Shown here piece by piece: positions 21,875 through 33,648 of a stretch of DNA of 64,000 bases. The notes beneath the pieces were generated by a model. The model searched no databases. It worked only from the letters and a program-made list of their open reading frames with translations, and was not told the origin of the DNA. Made by a program: the position numbers and the translations under genes. Source of the stretch: Calonectria ilicicola (taxonomy: Eukaryota > Ascomycota > Sordariomycetes > Hypocreales > Nectriaceae); contig CP085829.1 in NCBI GenBank assembly GCA_020809705.1, forward strand, positions 1,984,001 through 2,048,000. The letters are read 5' to 3'. Each line of letters starts with the position of its first letter. Position 1 is the stretch's first letter.

Positions 21875-23611
21875 ATGAAGTCCATGAAGGGCCTCAGTAT
21901 GGGCAGAGTCATCGGCAGCATTAGGAAGAAGACCAGTAATGCCTCCGCCAGTACGCGCCTCCTAAACCCCCCCAAGCCACCGCCAACAGCCAAGATTGGG
22001 CACTGACGAAGAATCATTTACAGGAAGCTCCGAAGGTGTTGTCAGTGGTACCACGCCAGCCTCGACGCCCGAAATCACAGCCCACAATAGCGTGGTATGT
22101 ATTTACCCCTTGCATAGGCTGGCCATCATTGTCGATGTCTTGCATTTCTTATATTTTCCGGCGCTAACGATCCATGTAGAAAGCATTTATTGAGTCAGGC
22201 GGCAAAGCTCAGGTAAGTACCGATGGTCGCAATCATCATATACTTCCTCACGGCGCACCAGAACTAACAGTGACATGCGCACTCTTTCAGAGCGATGAAG
22301 TTCTCTTTTTACCCCCCATTGTCGATGCTGCTGAGTCGTCTCCTGGCGCCGCCGCCGAGTGCGCGCGCATCATTCGCAAATACCTCTCACGAGACTACCT
22401 TGGACGGCCCTCATGGCAATACAACGCGCTCATGCTTATGCGCATTTTGACCGACAACCCGGGCGAAACTTTTACAAGAAATATGGATCAAAAGTTTGTC
22501 GATACAGCGCGCCACCTCCTCAAAGCTGCGCGCGATCCAAGTGTTCGCCAGATCCTCATGGAGACTTTGGACGACTTTGAACATACCAAAACGGACGATG
22601 AAAACTTGACCCTGATCATATCAATGTGGAAGAAGGAGAAAGAAAGGGCATTCAAGGAAGGGGTAAGTGATGATCAATGCTTCGCAGTTACTCAGATCAC
22701 GAATTGGTTACTGACATATCAACTTATAGGGCCGAGCACCACAACCGATCCCCCCTCAGAATACCCCTCCAGGTCAAGCTCCGTATAACCCCCATTCACA
22801 AAACTACTTTGCCCGCAGCCACTCCAACAAGCGCTTGCCCGACCCTGTTGAGTTAGCTAGCCGCCTCGAAGAAGCTCGGACGTCAGCCAAGCTGCTTGAG
22901 CAGGTCGTCATGAATACAGCACCAGCCGAGTTTCTTGATAACGACCTCATCAAGGAATTTGCGGACCGCTGTCAGAGTGCATCTCGCAGTATTCAAGGCT
23001 ACATGACGTCAGAGAACCCAGCTCCCGACAACGAAACCATGGAAAACCTCATCGATACGAATGAGCTGTTGCAGACAGCTCTGAACCAGCACAAGCGAGC
23101 CGTACTCAATTCTCGCAAGCACCTCGGTCTTGGTCAACGAAACGAAACTGGCACACCTGTCAGCATTCCTCACTCGAATGGATCTGGTCCAGACCGTAAT
23201 GAAGATCGAGTTTCTATGTCTGGCTTCCCTGTGCCTCCCGCCAACGTCAGCCCCATTGGCAACAGCGGCAAAGGCAAGGAGGCAGATGTCTACCCTCCAC
23301 CTCCAGGTCCGCCTCCAGGTGTCAGCGCCAGCAGTTCTGGTGCTCCCAAGCTACCCTTAGGTGCCACAGGAGACGACCCCTTTGCAGACCCTCGTCCTGC
23401 TGGCTCATCAAGCCATGCGGGACCCAGCTCCAATGGAGAATTCACTGATCGCCTCTCTTTTGAACCCTTCCACCCTGGCGGCTTCAGCTCAACATTCGAG
23501 TCAACCGATCCAAAGGCCCATCAGCGACGGCTAGCTGCCGACGAAGTCTCTGACGACGACGATCTCTATGATGCACCACCAAAGAAGAGCGAACCAGCAC
23601 ACAGGTCTTAG
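21875..23611 (+). CDS. LSB5: VHS-GAT domain protein, LSB5-like endocytic adaptor
   Basis: Five exons (21875-21950, 22024-22094, 22180-22212, 22291-22662, 22730-23611) give 477 residues. After a basic N-terminus (GSIRKK) comes a VHS-like helical domain (about 50-180), including AAECARIIRKYL and DPSVRQILMETLDDFE. A Pro-rich link leads to a GAT domain (about 219-315; PDPVELASRLEEARTSAKLL and ELLQTALNQHKRAV). The C-terminal third is Pro/Ser/Gly-rich with a PPPPGPPPG stretch and two DPF-like motifs. It ends in an acidic segment (SDDDDLYDAPPKK). VHS and GAT domains bind ubiquitin and sorting signals in endosome/TGN adaptors; yeast Lsb5 links actin patches (Las17, Arf3) to endocytosis. All four introns have GT..AG ends and preserve the frame. 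The 33-base third exon is small but needed to keep the VHS start. There is no gamma-adaptin ear, so it is not a GGA protein. Confidence 0.9.
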
Positions 23612-25981
23612 ATCAAGAAAAGATACCATTAAGTGGGGTTAATGTGAGCAGTTTCAGATACCAGCAGAAGTGATTCACAGGGACCAGCGGAGTTCATCAT
23701 TGAAGCCTAGTGCTGGAAACTAACTTCTTGTTCAACCTTTGTCAGAGAGCAAGTCGAACAGGTGAAGAGTAAGGGGATTGGATTTACAAGATCTGTGGTG
23801 GAGGGAAGTTACATAGTATAGTAGTGTGTATATGCATGTCGTGGGTGGCTGATACCTCGAAGGGGCGAAATGTCACATAGCGTTTTTTTTTTTCATTCGG
23901 TGGCTTTGCGCTGAAACCATATTCTAGGCATGAGCAAGCAGTTGATACCTTTCTAACACGCGCACGATATGGCTCGCAAGTGATGCCTCAGCGGGTCAAA
24001 TGCCCGGGATTTGAGCCTATATGATTCTTCAGTCTGCGCCTTGAACCTGCAGTGCTTCATCCAGAACACGTGTACAACGTGGGGAAAGGGTTCATCGCAA
24101 CCTGGTGGGAATGGTATGTACATATGTTGCGTGATCCCCTGTCCTCAGATCCCTGGATGCATCGCATGATACGAGGGTAAATAGGCACCATGACGTTTTC
24201 GAATTGATTATCAGAGACGCGAGAACACAGCAGAGAAAGAGGGGAAACAGAACAACCCTAGTAGCCAAGTGGCACAACCACGTCCAAGATGACACAAGGT
24301 GTAAAAATTTTTAGAGGCTGTATGAATGATCATACGGTGGTCACGAGTGTAGCCCATGATCCAGCTGGCTGGACTTGGGAGCCACGGGCAGCTGCAAATA
24401 AGCATCGGGAAACTACACGAGGAGGACTTGAGACGAGGACGGGTTGCACAGGCGCACGAGGTCACGTCAAGGACACCACGAGCTTTTTTTTTTTTTCTCG
24501 AGTTTCACCGGATGCGAGCCGGGGGGGTTGTGGTGCCTATTTCTACGAAGGTCTATGGGCAGATGTGGACCGCGGAAGACGCAAGACGCGGCGCTGAGCG
24601 TGTCAGACGGCTTCTGAGATGAAACCATTCAATGCCTCCTCCTCCTCCTCCTCCCTTCCCCTGCTCGAGAGGCTGGAACGAAACGAAACAAAGCAAAACG
24701 AGTCGGACAGGAACCATTCGGTTGGGCACGCATGGTTCGGACAGATGACAGAAACAGGAAGCTAATGACCGACGTGGTACCGGAGCATCGGGGTCGGTAG
24801 TGGGATGGAGACATGGGGCCCAGATAGTCTTGTTGCTGTACCTACCCAAATCAGGACATGTTGAGGTTTTTGTGCGAATCCTATAGGCTCCAGGCCCCTC
24901 TGGGAGTTACATAGTTGAATTGAGGGAAAATAAGACACTTGGAGGGGTGGTTGCTGATCACCGCCAACGCTATTGGTGATGGGCGCGGCTCGCTGCAGGC
25001 GAGCAATCAGATTGTCCAAAGTCTCCGCAAAAAAGCGCAGAGTTGCATGCCAAGGTTGCATCCGGTCAACTTCACCCCGCGGCAGGGCGACGACGGTTCT
25101 TGCGGCAGACATCCGCGAGAGGCGGAGGGGGACCCTTAAGGAAGGCGAATCCCGGGGTTATCAAATAGAACATCTATTCGATGCCGTGCTGCATGAGCGG
25201 GTGGCACGGCAGCCGCGGGGGCCAGGTTGAAGATGGACAGTTCCGTGACAATGATTGGCCCGGAGCGTGTAATTGGATGACGTCGAGAAGGGCTACGTCT
25301 AATATTACCCTAGAAACCAGTGGCCACGGCTTGAGCGGTCGAGTTCAAAGCATCATGCCTGGAGTTGAGTGGCACGTCAACCGTGGCGACACGACTAGAT
25401 GCCGTTGCAAAGAGATGGGTTCCATGAGCATGAGGATAGAGGGACGTGCGAGTCGAGGAGAGGGCCGAGAGCTGGGACGCCGTGCTCGGCGGAAGAAGCC
25501 TACGACCCACCGGCCGGTGAGGCCGATCTCAAAGCAAAACAGACCGATGGAAGGGATTGGGCGCAGCAAGAGATGAGGATGGGCTGAGCTCGGGGTGGGC
25601 CAAGATTGGCGGTAAAAGAAAAAGATGGACAATCCATGGAGAGGAGAGAATGAAACGCGGAAAAGTAGCCAAGCGCGGGCTGGGCCGCGGACAGGAATGC
25701 CCAAGGGGGGGATTCGCCGCTCAAAGGATCGTGACGGGCGCCTTTGGCGGTGATGTTGGCCGTTTGTCTATTGTAGGCAAAATTGGGCTCAGCCTTAGCC
25801 TTTGCCTTTGCCAATGTTGCGGTCAATGAGTTGCTTGGTGGAGGGAACGCGCGCCTTTCCTTGTGCAGGAAATGTCAGCGAGCGAGTAGCAATGCTAGCG
25901 GCTACGAAGCAAGCAAGGCTGTCACTTGGCTAAGGCCCGACTCCGGATTGCCAAAAACCACTTGGAATGAGAATTGGAGAC

Positions 25982-26192
25982 TTTTTTTAGACTAGGGTTA
26001 AAATAAAAATAAAATAAAATAAAATAAATAAAAACATACATGTACATGTATGTATATTGAAAGGTAAATTGGAAAAAAAAAATGGTACTAGAAAAAAAAA
26101 TATTATTATTTAATTTTATTTGAAAGGAAAAAGAAAGAAATTCAGCTATTAACAAAATAATAAAATAAAATAAAATAATTTTAAAAGATTTA
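25982..26192. repeat. AT-only island with (AAAAT)n and a perfect palindrome
   Basis: About 210 bases are almost free of G and C, in contrast to G/C-rich surroundings. It contains AAAAT pentamers (26001-26030 and 26157-26178), A9-A10 runs, and a perfect 20-bp palindrome at 26034-26053 (ACATACATGT followed by its reverse complement). Possible roles are a replication-origin-like element or scaffold attachment site; neither is shown. Confidence 0.8.
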
Positions 26193-26986
26193 AGACGTAG
26201 CATGTACCGACGACATCGTACGAATGCAGTGTTAGTTTAGGTAGGATTCTGGGCGTCCTACTACCCAGTGCCTCATTTCTGCACTTGTCCCGATGTACAT
26301 GACCGGTCCGGGGGGGTGGTCGCTGCTGGCCGACGGCGACTGAGCTGGGGGACGACTCGGGATGAACTCAATCAAGCGGCGGCTGGACCGCAACTCGCCT
26401 GGCTGACGCGGGGCTCAGGTGGCCGGCCTGAAGCGGAGAATTTCATCAGAGTTGCGGTTTTGCCCTCAGCTGAATGGCGAAAAAGTAAAGGGTCGCAAAA
26501 ATAAACATGCGTCGGGCATCGGCCAGCAAAGCATAGCATGAAGCAATATGGCGGACAGCAACAGAGATGAACCCTCCTCGGAGTTGCCAGCAAGCAGGGG
26601 CAGCGCAGTCAGAGTTAATAAAGGCATTGGATGCGAGCAAGCAGACCCCAGCTTGGACAACGACACCGCCCTTGGGCCCTTGGGAAACGAGTCGCTCGCT
26701 CAAGCCGAGACGATGCATCTCCCGCCGCCCTGACCCCCCGGCACACCGTGTCGTCGCAGCTTCGTGTGTGGCTTGTCGTCGCGAGATTTGCTGCCATGCA
26801 ACAGGTATCCGCCTCGAGACCAAAAAAAGAAGACCCGAGAAGACAGAGAGACGGAGAGGGAGGATGCGGCATGCAGCATGACGGGCATGTACATGGGGCC
26901 AGGACAGGGTCGCGACCAAGGCAACGTCAAATGCGGCGGGCGGCGGGCACAAGGCGAGAGCACAAGGCGAAGCCCGGGCCAGTCAG

Positions 26987-27038
26987 CATGGCATCGCAGG
27001 CGCATCGCATCACATTGCATCGCATCGCATGGCATTGG
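26987..27038. repeat. (CGCAT)n pentanucleotide microsatellite
   Basis: About ten imperfect CGCAT/GGCAT/CACAT units lie in tandem. It is one of many five-base repeats in the window. Confidence 0.65.
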
Positions 27039-27332
27039 AGACGAAGGTGCAAGAAGGCGTCGTGGGCCCCAGTTCGCGGCGCCGGCGCCTGCGGGCGATT
27101 GGCTTCCGCTGCCACGCTATGAGGCAAGGGAGCCGAGGGGAGGGGCACCGTTCCCCCGAACTGTACATGGGCGGTGGGACCGTCAATTGCCGCTTTGGGA
27201 CATTCTTGCGAACATATCAGATTTGCGATATGGGAGACGAGGCATGCCTCATGTCGAGCCCAACGTGTGCTACACCTACTTTTTGTTTCGTTTTTGCCTT
27301 TTGCCTACTTTTTCCTAAGAGGTCCTGCGTTG

Positions 27333-27499
27333 TGTGTGTATGTGTGCGTGTTGTGTACATATCCATGTATGTGTATGTGCGCGTGTGCCTATATGTGTGG
27401 TGTGTCTGTGTGTAGGTAATGTATGTATGTGTGATAGATAGAGAGAGTGAGTGAGAGCGCAATATGAGCTATACACACTACACACGACACACACACATC
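27333..27499. repeat. Degenerate TG-rich tract followed by a CA-rich tract
   Basis: The plus strand is TG-rich with ATGT/GTGC words up to about 27434, then GAGA-rich, then CA-rich at 27471-27499. Alternating purine-pyrimidine sequence like this is prone to Z-DNA. The TG and CA blocks are mutually complementary in an inverted arrangement. Confidence 0.7.
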
Positions 27500-28087
27500 A
27501 GAATTACCTTTGGTTGCAGAGCGTGCAATGCACGAAAAGCTCGGGCCCGGGTTTTAGAAAAGCACGCCTTCTCTTTCCATTCTGATGCCGCAACGTTTGC
27601 TACGGCGACGCCCGTACCGCCGGTTTTTCTGTATGCCTCACTGATCCTCGTACACGTTTGACGTCTGACCTGTCTTTATTGCCCAACAAGCCTAGAGCTC
27701 GCCCTGTAACGTTCACCTGGAACACGTTTCTCTCTATTTTTTTTTCTCGCTTTGCTCCCATTCTCGCACACGCACGTAAACCTGCATCCGGGATCGACTG
27801 CGAGGGAAAGGACTGCTTTTTTTTTTTCCTTTTTCCGGCATGCATCTATGGCTTGTCCCTGGCCAATAGGCCGAGCCCCGTCTTTTTAGGACAACGTCCA
27901 TCCTTGGATCGCCTTCACATGGACTCGTCAATCTAATTCCCACTCTGATGACGGCTCGCTTGGCCCTTCGTATCGTGATATTGGTCCCTTTTTCAGGTGG
28001 TTCTATGCTGGCCGGTGTTGTCGTTGGCCTCAATTCTTTTTTTAACACACAGACAAAACACAAGGCAACGCAAGGCACATACGCACA

Positions 28088-28350
28088 TACACACACACAC
28101 CACACACCTACATCATACCTTGCGCGCACACACACACACGCACACTACACTACACTACACTACACTACACTACACTACACTACACTACACTACACTACAC
28201 TACACTACACTACACTACACTACACTACACTACACTACACTACACTACACTACACTACACTACACTACACTACACTACACTACACTACACTACACTACAC
28301 TACACTACACTACACTACACTACACTACACTACACCACACTACACTACAC
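28088..28350. repeat. (CA)n followed by a 41-unit TACAC array
   Basis: A CA-rich stretch (28088-28145) runs into 41 tandem TACAC units (28146-28350). Only one unit differs (CACAC at 28336-28340). Because five is not a multiple of three, all three plus-strand frames read the same repeating five residues (His-Tyr-Thr-Thr-Leu), so the array is open in every frame on that strand. The minus strand is interrupted by TAG. Confidence 0.95.
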
Positions 28351-28399
28351 ACCTACCTTCAATTGGAGAGAGCATGGGGGCATGTGCGTGTGTGCGCGC

Positions 28400-29440
28400 C
28401 TCTGTGCATGTGTGCTCTTTGATGTCGTTTTACCCACCATGTCTCTGCCACCGACTCTCTATTCGCCCACGGACCTCGCCCGAAAAAAAAAAAACCGGTT
28501 CAATTCTTTCTCTACTTGGCTTCGCTTGCTTGGGCTTCCCCCCTTCTAGCTTTCTTCTCCCACGCTAGACCCTGGTTTCCCTTCAACATCCACAATCCGT
28601 CGCTCGACATTAGTTTCTTCTCCACAGAGTCGACAACTCACGCTTGCCACCCGATCTCCGTCCTGCTCAATCTCCACATGGACCAGCCAAAGTTGCGTCG
28701 TCTTGGTCCCCTTCCCCACCGTTGCCGCCCTTCTCTACCTCTTCCTTTTAGACCCCCATCCAAGGATGCTACATGGCGACCGAGTCCCCTGCTGCTCCTG
28801 TTGGCATTGCTCCGTCCCCCAAATGACCGCCCTGTGGCCCGTCCTCCCTCTCGTGGCTCGACTGCTCTGTCTCGTCCTCTGACGCCCCTCCCATCCACCG
28901 TGTCATAGACATCCATCACAATCATCACCCCCCCGATCTCTTCTTGACAGCGGCCCAACCCACTCGACCCCTGTTCCCCTCCTCGCCTCTCATATGCAAC
29001 CAAGCCTTGCCTTGATAGAGACACATACATATATACCCGTTCAGAAGCGCCCTGCATACCATGGCCCCAACCCATCCCGCGTGAAGTGGCTCCGTTGTTG
29101 CAGGCCCGAAGCCATACATACATACAGTACTTCCCCATCGTCTCTCCCGTCCCTGCTCAACTCCCCTGCTGCCCGTTCCGCCTACTCGGATCTCCGTCCA
29201 CCCAAGAGCCACAAATCCTACCGCCTCCCAATTCAACCGTCTGATGTCCCTTCGTTACTTTCGCCCCAAGCAGTCTAGTGTCAATCTGTCAGAGCCAGCC
29301 CAGCCTTTTGGGTGCCTCTCCACGCACACTTACACTCGCCCATACATACTCAGCCCACAACCGCTTCCATTCTTGGTTTGAATACCACCTCGCATGCCCT
29401 TTTCCCATGCTCTTCCCATGCTCTTCGCCTAATCCCGCCC
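28400..29440 (+). promoter_or_regulatory. C/T-rich promoter and probable leader of the F-box gene
   Basis: About 1 kb of strongly pyrimidine-rich plus strand precedes the F-box start, with many CCC, CTC and TCC words. By analogy with other fungal genes it is probably promoter plus long leader. It contains several ATG codons opening short frames, which could act as upstream ORFs. Confidence 0.4.
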
Positions 29441-29445
29441 TCACC

Positions 29446-31215
29446 ATGCGCTCCTCGACGGATTTCCTGCTGCCGTCTCCCTGCTCCTCCCTCTCCTCTG
29501 CCATTCCCACCTCGGTCGTCAACTCATTCTGCTCATCTCGCGCCTCCGTATCGTCTCGCCGTATGGCACCTCTGAAACCGAGTCCTGTGGTGCATGTATC
29601 TCTTGGGCATCTCAGCTCCGAATTGCTAGCTCTCATCTTTGAACAGGTACGCGGGTCCCACTCCCAACGCCCGCGATGTTAGTGCTAACACACACATGCT
29701 CTCAGCTTCGAGATGTCGACTTTCAATCATTAGAGTCTGTGCGGCTAGCCTCGAGGAGGTTTGATGCCATTGCGACGCCCATTACCTATAGGTTCTTGAC
29801 GTTAAATGAGCGTCTCGTTGCTCCCGATGCCGAGGAGCGCTATCCGGAGGCTCTTCGTCACATCTCCATCTACACCAGCCACGTTGTCGTTCCTGGAAAT
29901 CTCGACCGCGATGGCATCACCAGATTTCTCCTTCGCCTCCGGAGACTTTCATCAATACGGTATGTCGCGTTGTGTTGCGTTGAAGGCTACAATCTTTCTT
30001 TTCGTTGCTAACAGGGTACGCAGATGGCAGTACTTTGACAAGAATTTCCACGGCGCAAATGTTTGGCTACCATCAGATGTATTGAACCCAAACAATCAGC
30101 ACCTCAGTAAAACCAGACTCTACGTCGAGAATCTGCCTTTGAGCGAGACGGACAATCACCTCGGGGAGTGCTACACCAACGCCATCCCTCCGCACCTCCT
30201 CTCCTCTCTCAAGCTCGCCAGTCCTTCACCAACACTTTCTACCCGCCTCGGTTCAGTGAAACGCCTTCTCCTCCAGTCTCATCAGCTTCGAACGTTGCAA
30301 TATGAGGACCGCGGACAGGGAACGAGTTTCGAGTTTGCCCCCGGCGAGCGGTTGCCTCCTCTCAATCATCTACTACTACGATCCTACGACTGGAACCACA
30401 CTTCCGAGGACGTCCAGAACCATTGGGCCTTTTCGCAACTAGAATCGTTGGAATTGGTCTCAGTGCCGGTATTTAATTTCTTATCATCCGTTTCCTTCAA
30501 TGATCTGGCTGGTCTCCGCACTCTACACGTGGATGACTACAGCCATCTTTCTGACAGGAGACAAGAGGCCACCAATGGTCTATATACACTAATCAAGAAC
30601 CATATCCGAGCCCTCGAGGTGCTCGACATTACCTGCCATACTCAACTATTTCCTCTGGACGCGATCCTCACACACCGACGTTCATTGCAGGTGCTACGAT
30701 TCCGAGACCACGTTGGATTCGCAGACGATGACCGAAAGTGCCCGACAATGTGGGCTGGTGACTTGGATATGCTGGCTCGACATCTGCCATTTGTTCACAC
30801 ATTAGAGCTGGACATGGATGTCGACATGTGCAGCCCAACCGATTTTCTACGCTCCGTGTGCCTTTTCCGATCACTAGACACACTCACGCTCCACGTCCAG
30901 ACCGTCGTGCGACCCCTCGAAGAGTTTCCCCACGGCGTGGACAGGGACTACGAGTCAGCAATGGGTATCTTCCGCTTCTTAGTTCAGGGTCGACAACAGA
31001 TGCTCGGCACATCGTGGAATCGCATCACCATCAACGTGGGAGGCTGGAAGCGTGTCATGGTACGACGACTGGGGGGCGCGTGGCATCGACTAAACGAGAT
31101 GGGCATTTATGCAGAGAGATGTTTCGTTCTCGAACGAGACGATCAGGGGCGGCTAGCAGTTCGGGAAGACATGTGCCTCGAAAACTCCAGCCGCCGGGCT
31201 AGTCCCGCCCCTTGA
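29446..31215 (+). CDS. F-box protein of unknown target
   Basis: Exons 29446-29646, 29706-29959 and 30015-31215 encode 551 residues. The F-box lies at about 54-97 (LSSELLALIFEQL then SLESVRLASRRFDAIATPITYR). It should bind Skp1 and place the protein in an SCF ubiquitin ligase as substrate adaptor. The remainder has repeated leucine-rich strands (for example LESLELVSVP, LRTLHVDD, LEVLDITCH, LQVLRFRDH, VHTLELDMD), consistent with a degenerate LRR-like solenoid of the kind found in many fungal F-box proteins. The second intron splits an Arg codon and ends ACAG. The first 39 residues are Ser-rich and low in complexity; a start at the second in-frame ATG (29563, MAPLKPSP) is quite possible. The C-terminus is polar. 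I do not recognise a characterised orthologue. Confidence 0.85.
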
Positions 31216-33620
31216 GGGCTGGCAAGCAGGAAGCAAGCCGACTGGCTGAACTATACTACACAGTTGAAACAACCGATGTGGCCGATCCAAAGGGGAGCAG
31301 ATGTATCATCAGGCTCGAAGATGGCTTCTCAAAAGGTCACAACGGAAGTCTAAACCATATAACCTCGACTGAATTCGAAGCTGAGATTCGACAGAGGCCT
31401 CAGTGTCCCGGCCGACATATACACGGCCACGATGGGACCGTATCTTCAATGCTACTCTGGAGGGGGGGATGTTTGGGCATCAATGGAATGAAGCAAGGGG
31501 ACAGATTGAGGGTGTCATCATATTAAGGGCAGGGATTTGAATAATATAACTCAACAAGGATTTGGGTGTATCGGGATACACGAAGTTACGCAGACACGAC
31601 CATAGACAGTAGATAGTCTGCTCGTAAATAGAGCAAAAGGATTGCAAAATCGTAATTTACCACATGTACTAGTACCACGAGAAGTCTTGACTTGTGTCGA
31701 CATGCTGCCCTCTCCAGCATGAAAGATCTTATCTACTCCAAATAGCCATGATTGATCCATCATATGAACCTACAACATGATAAGTATCAGTCCCGCAAGT
31801 TACGAGGATCAAGCAAAGCTTGTTTGGGACACGCAAGGGCGTCTGTTTTTGATACGCCAGGAGTCACTCAGTCTAAGACGGGTGCCGGCTTCAGATATAG
31901 GGTCAGGACTTGCGTGGGGAAGGACGGCAGGGGAAGGTGAGGGGGGGGCTTATAAGTGACGAGTTACAATGTTCGAGGTCTAGACCAAGAGCCTTTACAA
32001 GGTTTCCTTGACAGTCGATGACAGACAGGGGACCGGCTGGCGGGAATCATGATATGGTACAGGGTATGTAAAATAGACCTTTTGAAAAGATTGCGCTCTT
32101 GTGACTTCTTTACCCTGTACATGACAAAACTCACTCAACTTTCTCATAACATCAAATCGATTTGATAGTACAACAGAGGGAGAAAGAAAAATAAGAAAAG
32201 GAAAAAGTATATTTCTAGATTACTTTACTTGTCTGTTTACTTCATTTATCTAATTTTTTGCGTGTTCATTTATAAGCCAGTTGGAGAATAGTAGCAACAA
32301 AAAGCAGGGACCGTAACAGACAGAACCTTTGAAGATCGTATCGTATTCACATCTCTCACAATCGTCGGATGGATGATATCGGGGAACTACTCAATCATGA
32401 TGAGAAGGGGGGCAGCCTCGGCCCAAAGCTTGTTACGACCGAGAAACCATGAACCCGGGCCCCCAGTGATATCATCGAGGCTGCATCCTTCTTTTAATCT
32501 CGCGGCAGTCAAAGCTGTCAATACGATATCCCGACAGCGGGCCCGTGGTTGATGCTGCGGGCGGGCAGTGTAAGTAGGAATCATCTCCTTCAGGTAGATA
32601 GATAGCCGCCGCCGCGTAGCCGCCAGCGTTCTAATTTTGTTGATCGGTTGGTTGTTTTCGAATTTGATATTTATATAACCTACCAACCACGCCCCCTCCC
32701 CATTCTGCCCTCTGGCTTTAATTATTTTTATTTTTATTTTATTTAAATAGATAAAATGGAAAAATCCCATTGTTTCCGATTCAGGGTTCATCCCAACTAC
32801 GACATGGAACAGGCACCCAAAACACACTTTGTTTGATTCTTACCAGCCCGCACGTGCGTCTCCCGCCGCCGAGTGTCCCAAGCCCCTCCGGCAGCCAGAC
32901 TGGGGACCGGGAGGCTCCGGCCGCTCTGCCATGTCGTGGTAATTTTTTTTTATTTCCCTCGCTGGTGGGAACGTAAAAAAAAAGTGCTTTCTCTGGAAGC
33001 GAGGGTTTCCTTTGAGAGGGGGACGCCAAAATAGCTCGACCCGCACGGCCGCGGCAAAAAAACAAACAGTCCCTTTGCTGCTGCTCGACACTCGGTTCGT
33101 TCGCCAAACGCTCAAAGCGGACTAATGCGGAGCGTGGTGTGGCCGGCCCGGGACTCCGGGATCGCTCCACACCGTGTGAGCTTTCCCCGGAGCCGCGTGG
33201 CCAGGCACGATATATACGGCCGAGAGTTTTGGCTGAGGACCTTTGAAAACCGCGAGGCAGGCAGATGAGTTTGCCAGGCGGGCGCGCAGGCTCCGGGAAG
33301 CTATTCAGGTGGATGGGAGGGGCGGGAGGCGCAGCGAGCCAGAGCTGTTGGTTCGGTGTTGGTTGTGTCCAGCTGAACGGTTGGTCAGCAGCCCAGCCCA
33401 GGTCTGCATCGGACAGGGGTGTCCCGTATGTAAGTCAGGCATGCAGCAGCAAGCGACCACGAGCTAGCCTGGGCTGGGCTAGGACCAAGTGATGGGCAAT
33501 AGCCTCATGCTCATGGTTTCACTGCAAGTGAGTGCACTGTGTGTGCGTGTAGAGGGCGCTTGCGTGTGCCCATGTGTGTAACGTGTCTCCTCGTCGCATC
33601 GGCGATTCATTCAGCAACAT

Positions 33621-33648
33621 GGGAGGGGACGGGGGCGGGGGACGGGGG
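33621..33648 (+). other. Potential G-quadruplex motif
   Basis: Five runs of three to five G occur within 28 bases, separated by one or two bases. This fits the usual G-quadruplex pattern on the plus strand. No function is implied by sequence alone. Confidence 0.7.

Larger units (their letters stand above)
23612..29445. other. 5.8-kb intergenic region with microsatellites and an AT-only island
   Basis: No gene could be supported. The region holds an A/T island at 25982-26192 and TG/CA-rich tracts at 27333-27499. It also has a (CGCAT)n patch, the 41-unit TACAC array at 28146-28350, and from about 28400 a strongly C/T-rich plus strand leading to the F-box gene. A short open frame at 28678-28908 (+) could be an upstream ORF in that gene's leader, but its content is Pro/Arg/Leu-rich and not convincing. 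Confidence 0.6.

Noticed and set aside
24001..24060. tRNA B-box-like word (GGCTCAAATCCC on minus)
   Set aside because: No matching T-stem, acceptor stem or A box at the right distance.
25982..26192. AT-only island as a centromere or RIP-degraded transposon
   Set aside because: Only about 210 bases long, built of simple A/T repeats, with no transposon coding remnant and normal sequence on both sides.
27948..28568. 206-codon open frame with a long His-Tyr-Thr-Thr-Leu repeat
   Set aside because: It is open only because the TACAC array has no stop in any plus frame; the flanks are low-complexity and no homologue or gene structure is evident.
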